Notes: generated by a model not told the origin, from the sequence alone. Positions 47,771 to 56,951 are shown, counted from the first letter of the stretch. The stretch is 64,000 nucleotides of DNA from Nonomuraea helvata (GCF_039535785.1 NZ_BAAAXV010000009.1:930001-994000), one strand, 5' to 3'. Numbers and translations: made by a program.

Positions 47771-49405
47771 TCAGCCGGGGTCGAAGGCCAGGACGGTCAC
47801 CGAGTGCGGCGCGACGGACCAGGTGCCGCCGTCCGCCTTCACCTCGCCGAGGTCTCTGGTCGCGATCGTGTCCGGCGCGTCCAGGGTGTTGACGGCGTCA
47901 AGGCCGGGGACGTCGGCGCCGAGGGCGTGGACGCGCGCGCTGCCCGGGGTGTTCGCGGCGGAGCCGTCGAGGACGATCCGCAGGCGTACGGTCTCGTCAC
48001 GGTGCCGGTTGACGACGGCGATCCGTACCGAGCCGTCGTCGGCTCGGGTGGCGGACACGTCCACGTACGGAACGGCCATGGGCGCGGTGAGCAGCCGGCC
48101 ATCCGGGCCGCGCACGTCGCCGAGCCGCACGGACGTGGTCCTGGCCGGGCCGTCCACCTCGGCGGGCAGCACGGTGCGGCCGGTGTGGTGCCGGTACAGG
48201 TGCCAGACGTGGTAGATGGCCGACCGCAGCGCGCCGCCGGGGCGGGCGACGACCAGGCCGTTGGCGTTCACCAGGTTCACCGGATTGGCCATGCGCACCG
48301 GCGCGGGCAGGCCCGCGGTCCGGTGGACGGCGTGGAACACCCCTGCGCAGAAGACGAGGTCGCCCACCGTGCGCGGGCTCCACCGGTTCACCCGGAACCG
48401 GTCCGGCTCGCCGGCGTCGGGGGTCTCGCGCGGGGCGATGCCGCCGTCGTCGCCCGGGAGCGGGTCCGGCCAGGTCGCGGGTTCGAGGTGGCGCATCGTC
48501 CACTCGTCGAGCGCGAGCGCGGGCGGGCTCTCCATGCCGGTCTCGGCGGCAAGCGCTGTGACCAGCTGGGAGTAGGCGTGGATGTCCCGTTCGAAGAACA
48601 CGGACTGGGCCACGACCGCGTCGTAGTCATCGCCGGTCCACAGGTGGGTGCTGGCCCCGTACAGGTGCAGCGACAGGTAGTCGAGCAGCTCGCCGGCCCG
48701 GGCCAGGAGCGGGCGGGTCCATTCCTCCTGCCGGTACGGGATGCCGACCCCGATCAGCCGGATCTCCGGATCGACCAGGCGCATGAACCTGGCATGCTCG
48801 CGGGCCGCCTCGGCGTGCTCCGCAGCGCTCCGGTGGCCCATCTGCCACGGGCCGTAGACCTCGTTGCCGACGCCCCAGTAGCGCACGCGCCACGGCTCGG
48901 CGCGGCCGTTCTCCGCGCGGCGGCGGGTGAGCGTGGTGTCGCGGGCGGAGTTGGTGTACTCGATCCAGCGCACCGCCTCGTCGACGTTTCGCGCGGAGTG
49001 CACCAGGTACGGCTCCGCGCCCACCGCCTCGCACCAGGCCAGGAACTCGTCGGTGCCGAAGCGGTTGGACTCCAACCCACCCCAGGCCAGCTCCAGCCGG
49101 CTGGGCCGGGCATCACGCGGGCCGACGCCGTCCTCCCAGTGGTAGGCCGAGGTGAAGTTGCCCCCGGGCCAGCGGATCGGGCCCGGCCCCAGTTCCCGTA
49201 CCAGTTCCAGCACATCGGCACGCACCCCGCGAAGCAGGCCGGGCTCGGCGACGGACAGCGGCGATCCCTCGTCGAACACCCCGCCCTCGATGTTCCCGAA
49301 GAATGCTGATTCCAGGAAATGCCCGTAAATATCGTCGTCGATCCGGCCGAGCGGTCGACGCGTGTCCACGGTCACCAGGGCCTCGCGGCCGCTGTTCCCC
49401 ATCAT
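47771..49405 (-). CDS. Alpha-L-arabinofuranosidase (GH51-like), intracellular
   Basis: A 544-residue enzyme that would release arabinofuranose from imported oligosaccharides. There is no signal peptide. The N-terminal IYGHFLESAFFGNIEGGVFDEGSPLS and PIRWPGGNFTSAYHWEDGVGP are GH51 marks. The acid/base is Glu182 in WGVGNEVYGPWQMGH and the nucleophile Glu301 in ALDEWTM. A C-terminal beta-sandwich follows. ATG 49405 overlaps the stop of the permease gene by 4 nt, so uptake and cleavage are coexpressed. Some GH51 enzymes have other specificities, so arabinose is likely but not certain. Confidence 0.9.
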   Translation of the reverse strand: MMGNSGREALVTVDTRRPLGRIDDDIYGHFLESAFFGNIEGGVFDEGSPLSVAEPGLLRGVRADVLELVRELGPGPIRWPGGNFTSAYHWEDGVGPRDARPSRLELAWGGLESNRFGTDEFLAWCEAVGAEPYLVHSARNVDEAVRWIEYTNSARDTTLTRRRAENGRAEPWRVRYWGVGNEVYGPWQMGHRSAAEHAEAAREHARFMRLVDPEIRLIGVGIPYRQEEWTRPLLARAGELLDYLSLHLYGASTHLWTGDDYDAVVAQSVFFERDIHAYSQLVTALAAETGMESPPALALDEWTMRHLEPATWPDPLPGDDGGIAPRETPDAGEPDRFRVNRWSPRTVGDLVFCAGVFHAVHRTAGLPAPVRMANPVNLVNANGLVVARPGGALRSAIYHVWHLYRHHTGRTVLPAEVDGPARTTSVRLGDVRGPDGRLLTAPMAVPYVDVSATRADDGSVRIAVVNRHRDETVRLRIVLDGSAANTPGSARVHALGADVPGLDAVNTLDAPDTIATRDLGEVKADGGTWSVAPHSVTVLAFDPG

Positions 49406-50241
49406 TGCTTCACTGCTCCTGCGATGCTGTCGACGAATTTCCGCTGAAGTACGACGAAGATGGCGATCACCGGCACCAGCGAGATCACCGCGGCCGCCGC
49501 CATGCCGGACCAGTCAGTGCCCCGCTCGCCCACGAAGACGGTCATGCCCACCGCCAGCGTCCGCAGGCCGGGGTCGCTGAGCGTGAACACCAGCGGCAGC
49601 AGGTAGACGTTCCAGGCGTACAGGAACGTGAGGATCACCACCGTGGCGGTGATCGGCCAGGCGAGCGGCAGCATCACCCGGAAGAAGACCGTGAAGGGCC
49701 CGGCGCCGTCCAGCCGCGCGGTCTCCTCCAGCTCCTTCGGCAGCCGCCGGAAATAGCCCGCGTAGAGCAGGGTCGAGGCGATCTGCCCGCCCGCGCCCAG
49801 CCCGAGAATCACCCCGGCATGCGTGTTGAGCAGCCGTAGCTGGTCGGTCAGCTGGGTGACCGGGATGATCGAGTACCCCTCCGGCAGGAAGAACGTGACC
49901 AGGAAGAGCCCGACGAGCAGCTTTTTGCCGATGAAGTCGTACCGGCCTAGCACGTAGCCCGCCAGGGCGCTGCGGACGACGACGAGGAGCACCGTCCCGA
50001 GAGTGATGATCGTGGTGTTGACGAAGTACGTGGCGAAGCCGACCTCTGTCCAGGCCCTGGCATAGTTCTCCCAGGCCGGCTCGTCGGGCATGAGGTCGAG
50101 CCCCTTGCCGAAGATCTCGGGAGAGGACTTCAGCGAGGCCGACACCAGCCAGGCGAACGGGTAGACCCACAGCCCGCCGAGCACCGCCAGCAGCACGACG
50201 GTGACCACCTGCCCTGGGCTGGGGCGGCGGAGCCGGGTCAT
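49402..50241 (-). CDS. Carbohydrate ABC transporter permease (MalG-like)
   Basis: A 279-residue CUT1 permease with about six transmembrane helices. The EAA loop is LEETARLDGAGPFTVFFRVMLPLAWP, and the C-terminus QRKFVDSIAGAVKQ matches the MalG ending (xQRxFVxGLTxGAVK). It overlaps both neighbours by 4 nt. The operon has no ATPase gene, so a shared MsiK-type ATPase encoded elsewhere probably energises it. Confidence 0.93.
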   Translation of the reverse strand: MTRLRRPSPGQVVTVVLLAVLGGLWVYPFAWLVSASLKSSPEIFGKGLDLMPDEPAWENYARAWTEVGFATYFVNTTIITLGTVLLVVVRSALAGYVLGRYDFIGKKLLVGLFLVTFFLPEGYSIIPVTQLTDQLRLLNTHAGVILGLGAGGQIASTLLYAGYFRRLPKELEETARLDGAGPFTVFFRVMLPLAWPITATVVILTFLYAWNVYLLPLVFTLSDPGLRTLAVGMTVFVGERGTDWSGMAAAAVISLVPVIAIFVVLQRKFVDSIAGAVKQ

Positions 50242-51203
50242 GAGGGCCCGATCCGGCGCCGCGCCCAGCGGATCCCCAACGCCTGGACGATCGCGAGGAC
50301 CACGGTCAGCAGCCCGAACAGGACCGCCGCGGCCGACGCGTAGCCGAGCTGCGGGACGGTGGCCTGGAAGGCCGTACGGAAGATGAAAATCTCGATCACC
50401 TCGGAGGAGAAGGACGGGCCACCGCCGGTGAGCGTCTGCATCAGGTCGAAGACGTTGAACGCGGCCACGGTGTCGATCAGCGTGATGATGACCAGGAACG
50501 GCACCAGCAGCGGCATCGTCACGTGCCGGAACTCCGCCCAGGAGCCCGCGCCGTCGATCACCGCGGCCTCGTGCACACCCTGCGGGATCGTCTGCAGCGC
50601 GGCCAGCCAGTAAACCAGCGTGATGCCCAACCACTTCCACACCCAGACCGCGATCCCCGCATAGAGCGAGGTGCCGGCGTTGGCCGCGAAGTTCGCGGGC
50701 GAGTCGAGCAGCCCCGACGCGACCATCGACAGGCTCACCGGACCGCTCGCGTCGAGCAGCAGGGTGAAGACCACGCCGACGATGGCACCGGTGGTGACGA
50801 CGGGCAGGAAGAACAGCGTGCGGAAGAACCCCTTGAACGGCGTCTTCCGCCGGTTGAGCACGATCGCCAGCGCGAGCGCCAGCCCCACCCGCAGCGGCAC
50901 GGCGAACACCAGGAACACCAGCGAGTTCCTGAAGGCGTTCCAGAAGAGGTCGTCCCCGATCAGCCGGGCGAAGTTCTCGATCCCGATGAACGTCCCGGCA
51001 CTGGCGAAGCCCGGCCAGTCCAGGAACGCGAACCACCACGAGGCCAGCAGGGGATACACGGTGTAAGCGCCGTACCCGAGCAGGGTGGGAAGCAGGAAGA
51101 GGTAGATCCACCAGTCCTGGCGCAGGCGGCGCGCCCACCCCTGCCGGTGGCGTGGCGGCGGCGCCGCGGTGGGGCGGCTCCGCCGTTGGGTTGTCATCGT
51201 CAT
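50238..51203 (-). CDS. Carbohydrate ABC transporter permease (MalF/UgpA-like)
   Basis: A 321-residue CUT1 permease. The N-terminal cytoplasmic stretch (RRSRPTAAPPPRHRQGWARRL) is basic, followed by WWIYLFLLPTLLGYGAYTVYPLLASWWFAFLDW and about six helices. The EAA loop is VHEAAVIDGAGSWAEFRHVTMPLLVPF, and FNVFDLMQTLTGGGP is a further family mark. ATG 51203 has AGGAG at 5-6 nt. It forms the channel with the MalG-like protein. Confidence 0.93.
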   Translation of the reverse strand: MTMTTQRRSRPTAAPPPRHRQGWARRLRQDWWIYLFLLPTLLGYGAYTVYPLLASWWFAFLDWPGFASAGTFIGIENFARLIGDDLFWNAFRNSLVFLVFAVPLRVGLALALAIVLNRRKTPFKGFFRTLFFLPVVTTGAIVGVVFTLLLDASGPVSLSMVASGLLDSPANFAANAGTSLYAGIAVWVWKWLGITLVYWLAALQTIPQGVHEAAVIDGAGSWAEFRHVTMPLLVPFLVIITLIDTVAAFNVFDLMQTLTGGGPSFSSEVIEIFIFRTAFQATVPQLGYASAAAVLFGLLTVVLAIVQALGIRWARRRIGPS

Positions 51204-51226
51204 CGTGCTCCTGTCCGGCCGCGGGC

Positions 51227-52741
51227 TCAGCGCTCGGCGTAGGCCTGCTGGCCGTAGTCCGCCTTCGGATCCCAGTTGCCGAACACCCAGGCGTCGACGC
51301 CGACCTGGACGCCCTTCTTACGGACGACTTCGATGGCGCGTTCGCGCTCGGCGGTCATCTTCTCGGTGAAGCGCCTCAGCTCGCCGGCGATGTCGCTGGT
51401 CGAGCCGGTCAGCACCGACTGCACGATGTCGCCGAGGTTCGGGTGGACGTCGCGCATCTCTGCCAGCACCTGCCAGACGCCCGGGGTCCCGACCTCGGGC
51501 ACGGGGCCGATCCGCACGTCGTCCTGGAAGTTCGCGACGCAGCGCCGGTAGGAGGCGTGCACGTCGGCCTCCGCCACCACGTCGGCCAGCGCGGGCGGCT
51601 GGTCCATGGCGGCGGCCAGCTTGAGCTGGAACTCCTTGCCCGTCATCCGCAGCAGGACCTCGGCGGCGGTCTTGGCCTGCTTCGACTGGCTCGACACCCA
51701 GAACGTCCCCGGCTGTGGCGGGTTGTAGACGAAGTTCCTGGTCGGCTCTGGGCAGGGGATGTGCCAGACGCCGACGCCGCGCTTCACCGCCTCGGGCTCG
51801 TCCACGAGGAGGCCGCCGATGAACCACGCACCCCACAGGTAGATGGCCGCCTGCCCGGCCGCCCAGCGGGCGCGGGCGTCGCGTGGGCCCATCGACGGGG
51901 ACGCGGGGTGCACGACCTTGTCGGTGTGGAGCGCGACCAAGAACTCGACCGCCGCCACGTACTCGTCGGAGTCGAAGATGTACTTCCCCGTCTTCCAGTC
52001 GATGGCGCCGGGTCCTGGCGCGCCGGCGGTCATGGCCAGCCGGTGCACCAGGGCCGCCAGGTATTCCGGGTCCTTGCTCGGCACCACCATTCCGTACACG
52101 TCGCCTGCCGTCCCCTTGGTGGCCCGGCGCGCGATGTCGCGGAGCTTGTCCCAGGTGCCGGGCTCCTCCTCTGGGTCGAGGCCGGCCTCCTTGATCAGCG
52201 CGGTGTTGAACCACGGCACCGCGTCGTGCCAGCGGCCCGAGAACGGCGGGAAGGAGTAGATCTCGCCGTTGAACCGGTGGATGCCGTCGTAGAGCATCTG
52301 TCCGACCGGGCTGCCCTGGAAGTCGGCGAGCTTCCCGATCGGCTGGAACCACCCGCTGCCGACCAGGGCGGCCGGGGAGACCCCGCCCAGGCCCGCCAGC
52401 GAGTGCACGTCCGGCATCTGGTTGCTGCGCCGGGCCACCTGGAGCGCCTGGCCCAGGTCGGGCGCGTCCATCTGACGTCGCTCGATCTTGATGCCGGTGT
52501 GCTCCTTCATGTACGGCGCGAAGAGGTCGTTCTGCAGCATCTTCGTCAGCGGCCGGAACTGGTCCCACCACTGGAGCGATCCTCCGGCTCCGCCACCGGC
52601 CTGGCTCAGCTGACCGCCGCCCGTGCAGGCGGTGAGCATCGCCGCGAGGACTCCGGCGCCGGTGCCGCCGATGAACCGTCGTCTGCTCACGACGCTCTGT
52701 GTGCTCGGAAAGGTTTGTCTGCTGCGGCGATACGGTCCCAT
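51227..52741 (-). CDS. Lipoprotein sugar-binding protein (extracellular solute-binding, family 1)
   Basis: A 504-residue receptor and the first gene of the minus-strand operon. The signal region has a twin-arginine SRRRFIGG and a lipobox MLTAC with Cys39 as lipid anchor. The mature part (SLQWWDQFRPLTKMLQNDLFAPYMKEHTGIKIERRQ) is a cluster B sugar-binding fold; ARWAAGQAAIYLWGAWFIGG matches the family's typical GKaAM..G.W segment. ATG 52741 has GGAG upstream at about 8 nt, though a GTG before SRRRF is possible. A LacI operator-like palindrome lies 74-85 bp upstream. Confidence 0.92.
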   Translation of the reverse strand: MGPYRRSRQTFPSTQSVVSRRRFIGGTGAGVLAAMLTACTGGGQLSQAGGGAGGSLQWWDQFRPLTKMLQNDLFAPYMKEHTGIKIERRQMDAPDLGQALQVARRSNQMPDVHSLAGLGGVSPAALVGSGWFQPIGKLADFQGSPVGQMLYDGIHRFNGEIYSFPPFSGRWHDAVPWFNTALIKEAGLDPEEEPGTWDKLRDIARRATKGTAGDVYGMVVPSKDPEYLAALVHRLAMTAGAPGPGAIDWKTGKYIFDSDEYVAAVEFLVALHTDKVVHPASPSMGPRDARARWAAGQAAIYLWGAWFIGGLLVDEPEAVKRGVGVWHIPCPEPTRNFVYNPPQPGTFWVSSQSKQAKTAAEVLLRMTGKEFQLKLAAAMDQPPALADVVAEADVHASYRRCVANFQDDVRIGPVPEVGTPGVWQVLAEMRDVHPNLGDIVQSVLTGSTSDIAGELRRFTEKMTAERERAIEVVRKKGVQVGVDAWVFGNWDPKADYGQQAYAER

Positions 52742-52814
52742 GGGGACTCCGTTCCATCGTCGTACCATGCCGCCCAACCCCCGATCGAGGATTCCCTCAC
52801 CGAGCGGCTCGCAT

Positions 52815-52826
52815 GTTTGCGCAAAC
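52815..52826 (-). promoter_or_regulatory. LacI operator-like palindrome, binding-protein promoter
   Basis: GTTTGCGCAAAC, a perfect 12-bp palindrome within ATGTTTGCGCAAACTT. It lies 74 bp upstream of the solute-binding protein start. The same core recurs at 52928 and 54093. Confidence 0.75.
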
Positions 52827-52927
52827 TTAAGCCGAGCACCTGCCACCGTCAAGACCGCCGTTGTGAGATCTGTGAAGTTGCGTGTCACATCGAGAAATCC
52901 GCATCCCCGGCCGTTCGCGGGAGGCTT

Positions 52928-52949
52928 TTGATGTTTGCGGAAACATCAA
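52928..52949 (+). promoter_or_regulatory. LacI operator-like palindrome, regulator promoter
   Basis: TTGATGTTT-N4-AAACATCAA (spacer GCGG), a palindrome with 9-bp arms. It lies 70 bp upstream of the LacI gene start, suggesting autoregulation. Confidence 0.78.
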
Positions 52950-53019
52950 CCTCGCCTTTCAACCTCCGGAGATGCCGATGTACGCTGTCGGCGACGACGA
53001 CGAAGGGAGACGACCCGGC

Positions 53020-54057
53020 GTGGCTCGACTACCGGGGACGAGGGCGTCAGGCGGCCCGTCGATGGCGGACGTCGCCAAGCTCGCCGGCGTCTCGGGCCAG
53101 ACCGTGTCCCGGGTCGTCAACGGCAACGACCGGGTGACCACCGACACGAGGCTCAAGGTCGAAACGGCCATGAGACAGCTCGGTTACCGCGCCAACATCG
53201 CCGCGCGGGCACTGGCCACCGGCCGGTTCGGCACGATCGGCGTCGTCATGTTCAACCTCAGCGCCGTGCTCAACGTCCGCATCGTCGAGGCGGTCGTGAC
53301 CGGCGCCCAGGCCCGCGGCTACTCCGTGAGCGTCGCGATGGTCAACGGCCCGACCGAGAAGGACGTCCGCGCCGCCGTCCGCGGCCTCACCGACCGCGCG
53401 GTGGACGGCGTGATCGTGATCGAGGGCCGGGTGCTCGACACCCCGCACCTGCAGCTTCCCGAGGAAGTGCCGGTCGTGATCGCCGACAGCAGGGCGGCGC
53501 ACCGGCACCCCACGTTCGGCGTGGACGAGGCCGCCGGCGCCCGCGCCGTCGTGGAGCACCTGCTCGGGCTCGGCCACGCCACCGTGCACCACGTGGCCGG
53601 GCCGACCGGCTCGAATCCGGCGCAGCGGCGCAGGGCCGCGTGGCAGCGGCTGCTGAAGCGGAAGGGCCGCGCCGTCCCGCCGGCCGCCGTCGGCGACTGG
53701 TCCCCGCAGTCGGGGTACGACGCCGCCCGCCGCCTGCTGGCCGACGACGACGTGACCGCAGTCTTCGCCGCCAACGACCAGATGGCCGTGGGCGTGCTCA
53801 GGGCCGCGGCCGAACTGGGCCGCAGGGTGCCGGACGACCTGAGCGTCGTCGGCTTCGACGACCTCGACTTCACGCCGTTCCTCGCCCCGCCGCTGACGAC
53901 CGTCCGCCAGGACCTCGCGGCGGTGGGACGACGCTGCCTCGACCACCTGATCGCGCGGATCGAGGCGCCGGCCGGGATCGAGGCGACCGAGGCCGCCAGC
54001 AGGTTCGTCCGCCCGGAACTGGTGATCAGGGCGTCCACCGCGCCCCCGCGCCGCTGA
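53020..54057 (+). CDS. LacI-family transcriptional regulator
   Basis: A 345-residue sugar-responsive regulator. The helix-turn-helix and hinge read SMADVAKLAGVSGQTVSRVVNGNDRVTTDTRLKVETAMRQLGYRANIAARALATGR. The effector domain of the periplasmic-binding fold follows (TIGVVMFNLSAVLNV ... AVFAANDQMAVGVLRAA ... VPDDLSVVGFDDLDFTPFLAPPLTTV). GTG 53020 is preferred because GGGAG lies 10 nt upstream; ATG 53062 just before ADVAKLAG is an alternative. It is divergent from the binding-protein operon, and three matching palindromes mark its probable targets. Confidence 0.92.
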   Translation: MARLPGTRASGGPSMADVAKLAGVSGQTVSRVVNGNDRVTTDTRLKVETAMRQLGYRANIAARALATGRFGTIGVVMFNLSAVLNVRIVEAVVTGAQARGYSVSVAMVNGPTEKDVRAAVRGLTDRAVDGVIVIEGRVLDTPHLQLPEEVPVVIADSRAAHRHPTFGVDEAAGARAVVEHLLGLGHATVHHVAGPTGSNPAQRRRAAWQRLLKRKGRAVPPAAVGDWSPQSGYDAARRLLADDDVTAVFAANDQMAVGVLRAAAELGRRVPDDLSVVGFDDLDFTPFLAPPLTTVRQDLAAVGRRCLDHLIARIEAPAGIEATEAASRFVRPELVIRASTAPPRR

Positions 54058-54092
54058 CCCCGGCCGCCCGCGGCCATTGACAGGCCGATCAA

Positions 54093-54104
54093 GTTAGCGC
54101 AAAC
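54093..54104 (+). promoter_or_regulatory. LacI operator-like site, secreted hydrolase promoter
   Basis: GTTAGCGCAAAC. On the minus strand its context is ATGTTTGCGCTAACTT, identical to the binding-protein site over 16 bp except one base. It lies 92 bp before the secreted hydrolase start. Confidence 0.7.
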
Positions 54105-54196
54105 ATGACTTCACGAAATGTGTCACGACACTGTGACCGCGTTTCCCTGTCCCTCTCCCCCGACCCTCCTTCTGAGCCCAGGGAGCACAAGGCCCC

Positions 54197-55357
54197 ATGC
54201 TGCTGCGCCGACTATCGATCATCGCGCTGACCGCCGTCCTGGCCGCCTCGACCACCACGCACACCGCCACCGCCGCCGAAGGCAGGCCTGTGAAACTCGC
54301 GTACGGCGCCCTTGGCGCGAACTTCAACCAGAACCTCGACGCGCTGAACTACCGGGAGCTCCGCGAGGCCAAGGCCCAATGGGTCCGCGGGTTCTTCCCG
54401 ATGCCCGCCACCGACCAGGGCGATCCCGCCGCGCATTTCGCGATTCGCAAGATCACCGAGGCAGCCGGTCGGGGCTACGACACCATCCTGAGCCTGAAGT
54501 TCCCCTACGACCGGGCCTCTTTCCCCGCGCCGGGCAGCGCCAAGATGTCCGCTGAGCTGGCCCGCCTGGACCGGGTTCTGCCTACCGTGCTGAACAAGGT
54601 GGACATCATCACGATCGGCAACGAGCCGTTCATCGAGAGCCTGCCCGCCGAACGCGACGCACGGCTCAACGAGTTCTACGAGACCGTCGCCCGGCACGTG
54701 ATCGACTACAGGCGCGCGCACTGCGGCGCGGACTGCCGCACCGTGCTCTACATGGGCGCGCTGAACCGGCTCGACCTGCCCGACCGCCGCACGCCGGCGG
54801 CCGAGCGCTGGATGACCTTCGTCCGGGAGACGCCGGAGATCGAGGGCGTCGACATCCACCCGCACGTGCCCTCGCCCCAGGCCGTCCAGCCGTTCCTGGA
54901 CTACATCCTGCCGCGGATGCGCCCGCGGCAGACGTTCCTCGTCACCGAGTTCTCCCTGGTGCATTACTGGAAAGAGCACCTGCGTGACACCGTCTCCACC
55001 AAGTTCGCGCACCAGTACGGCTTCGCCCCGGACACCCAGGTCTGGCAGGTGATCAAGGCCGCCATCGACAAGCCGTTCAGCGAGCGGAAGTGGGACGACT
55101 TCCTGACCAGCAGCCCGTGGTTCACCAGCCAGGCCGGCTTCCTGCGCGACCAGTTGCGGCTGTACCGGAGCACCGGTCGGCTGGCGGTCGCCACGTACGC
55201 CTTCAAGCAGGATGATGCGATGGTCGAGGACTTCGGCCCTGACAAGACCCCGTGGCTGCTCAACAGCGTGTACGCCGCCTACACCGTGCAGCCCCGTGGT
55301 GCCCTGTCAGGGCGCGGCTACTGGCTCGACGACTTCCGCGCGCTGCAGCGGCGCTGA
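54197..55357 (+). CDS. Secreted clan GH-A-like glycoside hydrolase
   Basis: A 386-residue exported protein. Residues 1-27 form a signal peptide (RRLSIIALTAVLAASTTTHTATAA). The rest looks like a (beta/alpha)8 barrel: VDIITIGNEPFIES places an Asn-Glu pair (Glu143) at the end of strand 4, and TFLVTEFSLVHYW places Glu251 near strand 7, as in clan GH-A acid/base and nucleophile residues. The family (for example GH39-, GH79- or GH128-like) cannot be fixed by eye. It would start degradation of the polymer outside the cell. A LacI operator-like site is upstream, and a sulfatase gene follows 64 nt later. Confidence 0.65.
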   Translation: MLLRRLSIIALTAVLAASTTTHTATAAEGRPVKLAYGALGANFNQNLDALNYRELREAKAQWVRGFFPMPATDQGDPAAHFAIRKITEAAGRGYDTILSLKFPYDRASFPAPGSAKMSAELARLDRVLPTVLNKVDIITIGNEPFIESLPAERDARLNEFYETVARHVIDYRRAHCGADCRTVLYMGALNRLDLPDRRTPAAERWMTFVRETPEIEGVDIHPHVPSPQAVQPFLDYILPRMRPRQTFLVTEFSLVHYWKEHLRDTVSTKFAHQYGFAPDTQVWQVIKAAIDKPFSERKWDDFLTSSPWFTSQAGFLRDQLRLYRSTGRLAVATYAFKQDDAMVEDFGPDKTPWLLNSVYAAYTVQPRGALSGRGYWLDDFRALQRR

Positions 55358-55421
55358 CCCAGCTGTCCGGCGACACCGCCAGGCAACCGATGTACGCGAA
55401 GCGCCAGCGGAGGCCCAGCCC

Positions 55422-56867
55422 GTGAACCGACCGAACATCGTGCTGATCATGACCGATCAGCAGCGCGCCGGCTGGACGGCCGCGAGCGGCTTCCCTCTGG
55501 ACACCATGCCCTTCCTGGACGGGCTGATGAGCACCGGCGTCCAGTTCCAGCGCGCGTACACCACGTCCCCGCTGTGCGTGCCCGCACGGATCAGCCTGCT
55601 CACCGGACGGTACCCGTCCGCGCACCGGGTACGGCAGAACAGCGCCGCGGAGCACGTGCTGCGCGGCGCCGACCTGGTGGACGTGCTGCGTGACGCCGGG
55701 TACGCGCTGCACCTGGCGGGCAAGACGCACTTCTACCGCAAACCCGCCGACTTCGACACGTTCGCCGCCCCGTACGGGCACAATCGCGGCCCGACGGCGA
55801 CGCCTGACCAGGCGCGCTTCGAGCAGTGGCTCGGCTCGCTCGACCACTCGGTCAGCCATGAGCCGACGCCGTTTCCGCTGGAGTGCCAGTTCCCGTACCG
55901 GATCGTCGACGGTGCGATCAACGCGATCGACCGGACGCCTGCCGACCAGCCGTTCTTCACCTGGCTGTCGTTCCCCGAACCGCACAACCCCTACCAGGTC
56001 CCGGAGCCGTACTTCAGCCTCTTCCCGCCGGACCAGGTGCCCGAGCGGCTGGTCGGGCCCGAGGGCGCCGAGCGCAAGGGCGGCACGTACACCTGGCTGC
56101 GCCGGCTGATCGAGGAGAAACGGCCCGGCTACGACGCCGAGTGGCGGCGATACCGCGCCAACTACTGCGGGATGCTCCGGCTCATCGACGACCAACTGCG
56201 CCGGTTCTTCGCGCACTTGGGCGATCGGGACACCCTGGTGTTCTTCATCGCCGACCACGGCGACTACACCGGCGACTACGGCCTGCAACGCAAGGGCGCG
56301 GGTATGTCCGAGAGCCTGATGCGCATCCCGTTCGCCGTAGCCGGGCCGGGCGTACGGCCGCTGGTGAACCGCACCGACTTCATCTCGCTCGCCGACCTGT
56401 TCCCGACGATCTGCGACGCCCTCGCCGTCGAGATCCCGGTCGGCGTCCAGGGGCGCAGCCTGTGGCCGCTGCTCACCGGGGCTCCGTACCCGGCCGAGGA
56501 GTTCGCCAGCGGGTACAGCGAACGCGGCTTCGGCGGGCTGTCCTACGACGTGGACGAGCGGCCCGCATTGCATTTCCCCTATGAAGGCCGCACCTTCGAC
56601 GAGCTCAACACCGTCACCCAGGCCGGCACGACGGTGATGCTCCGGCGCGAGCAGTGGAAACTCCTCCTGGACGAGCGCGGCGCCGGCGAGCTCTACGACC
56701 TGGACGCCGACCCTGCGGAGCTGGACAACCGGTACGACGATCCCGCGCTCGCCGAGCTCCGCGCCGCACTCACCACCGATCTAGCCCGTTGGATGATCCG
56801 CGTCCGGGACGACCTGCCCGAGGCGGTCTACACCCTCAAACGCACACCGCACAACTGGCACCAGTGA
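55422..56867 (+). CDS. Sulfatase (type I, formylglycine-dependent)
   Basis: A 481-residue enzyme that hydrolyses sulfate esters. RPNIVLIMTDQQR binds calcium through Asp residues; the modified residue is Cys52 in PLCVPARISLLTGRYP, the exact CxPxR motif with the downstream LLTGR. LAGKTHFY and FIADHGDYTGDYGLQRKGAG supply the other active-site residues. There is no signal peptide, so it acts in the cytoplasm or the cleavage site is unclear. A formylglycine-generating enzyme must come from elsewhere. GTG 55422 is chosen because GGAGG lies 8 nt upstream. Its neighbours suggest desulfation of an imported oligosaccharide. Confidence 0.92.
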   Translation: MNRPNIVLIMTDQQRAGWTAASGFPLDTMPFLDGLMSTGVQFQRAYTTSPLCVPARISLLTGRYPSAHRVRQNSAAEHVLRGADLVDVLRDAGYALHLAGKTHFYRKPADFDTFAAPYGHNRGPTATPDQARFEQWLGSLDHSVSHEPTPFPLECQFPYRIVDGAINAIDRTPADQPFFTWLSFPEPHNPYQVPEPYFSLFPPDQVPERLVGPEGAERKGGTYTWLRRLIEEKRPGYDAEWRRYRANYCGMLRLIDDQLRRFFAHLGDRDTLVFFIADHGDYTGDYGLQRKGAGMSESLMRIPFAVAGPGVRPLVNRTDFISLADLFPTICDALAVEIPVGVQGRSLWPLLTGAPYPAEEFASGYSERGFGGLSYDVDERPALHFPYEGRTFDELNTVTQAGTTVMLRREQWKLLLDERGAGELYDLDADPAELDNRYDDPALAELRAALTTDLARWMIRVRDDLPEAVYTLKRTPHNWHQ

Positions 56868-56951
56868 CCACCGTGCATGATCGAGACCATGAAAGTCCCC
56901 TGGTACGGGCCGCGCCTGGAGCGGGCGCGGTCCGCACCGGCCGATCGCCTG

